A stretch of 64,000 nt of DNA from Porphyra umbilicalis (taxonomy: Eukaryota; Rhodophyta; Bangiophyceae; Bangiales; Bangiaceae): contig KV918917.1 of NCBI GenBank assembly GCA_002049455.2, positions 89,186-153,185 on the forward strand, given 5' to 3'. Below are positions 63,612-64,000 of this stretch, one piece after another; position 1 is the stretch's first letter; each line of letters begins with the position of its first letter. A program made the position numbers and the translations under genes. The notes under the pieces were generated by a model that ran no database searches, had not been told where the DNA came from, and worked only from the letters and a program-made list of their open reading frames with translations.

Positions 63612-64000
63612 GATCGTGCCGCCCAGCAAGTGGACGACGGGCTTACGAAGACGATGGTGAGCGGGAGGGGCGGCGACGGTGGCGAGGAGTGGGTACACGT
63701 TCACCGTCCGTCTGGACGGACCCCGAGGCCCGAGACGTGTCGAGCGCGTCACCGACCTTGACTGCCTGGGCGGCACGTTGTGCAAGGTCTTGGAACAGCT
63801 CTGGAAGGAAGGGCCTGACGCTGTAGGGTGTAAAGCAGCCGCAGCGGCACCCGCGAGTGGGTGTGTGCGGCGAGGAGGGAGGCCAGGACAAACGGAGGTG
63901 GTGAAAAGGTGACCATAGCTAGCACCACAGGATGGGACCGTTCTTGCCAGGCCTCTGATGTGCAACGGAAAAACGGAAAGAGGTGCAACAGATACGGTGC
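63612..64000. other. upstream region, window end
   Basis: Presumed promoter and leader of the minus-strand gene. No other gene supported. Confidence 0.4.

Overview
The window is nuclear DNA from a very GC-rich eukaryote. Only a few ordinary cellular genes are visible, and they have few, short introns. The strongest are ribosomal protein eS8 (60.6-61.6 kb), a UBA-UIM-UBX ubiquitin adaptor (58.5-60.0 kb) and an FG-GAP/ASPIC secreted protein (25.0-26.6 kb). A red alga of the Porphyra/Pyropia type would fit the base composition, the gene content and the many DNA transposons, but that is an inference: no marker gene settles it. Most of the window is mobile DNA.

Layout. 0-6 kb: four sets of tandem repeats, a hypothetical minus-strand gene, and a 718-codon ORF whose end is replaced by a retroelement LTR. 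5.8-11.2 kb: a Ty1/copia complex. A 309-bp LTR-PBS-PPT-LTR miniature is joined head to tail to a full gag-pol. The LTRs are only 77 bp and the primer site matches the anticodon arm of initiator tRNA-Met. 11.2-19.5 kb: a JmjC dioxygenase gene carrying about 17 copies of a 36-residue repeat, facing a CACTA/KDZ-type transposase gene. 19.5-22 kb: a palindrome cluster and a small secreted Cys-rich gene. 22-25 kb: DNA of extreme GC content where every frame is open, with traces of a HemW-like radical SAM gene. 30.1-36.5 kb: a complete CACTA-type transposon with terminal inverted repeats, a 3-bp target duplication, a tnp2-type transposase and a spliced second gene. It may be nested in an older element with 28-bp inverted ends. 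37-43 kb: mostly non-coding, with a 334-bp tandem duplication and a broken MULE-like ORF. 43.3-46.3 kb: a complete pogo-type element with TA target duplication. 47-53.5 kb: a PIF/Harbinger transposase and its MYB-like partner gene in convergent orientation. 53.5-58 kb: non-coding DNA with dispersed repeats. 58-64 kb: cellular genes.

Three patterns stand out. First, a chromatin-demethylase-type gene is paired with a transposase. Second, the two Harbinger genes carry, just after their stop codons and in sense orientation, the same U-run/GC-stem/U-run motif expected of an RNA-stabilising ENE triple-helix element. Third, several transposase ORFs are interrupted by single in-frame stop codons, whereas the cellular genes and copia are interrupted only at G or C homopolymers. 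The homopolymer breaks look like sequencing or assembly error; the stops look like real sequence.
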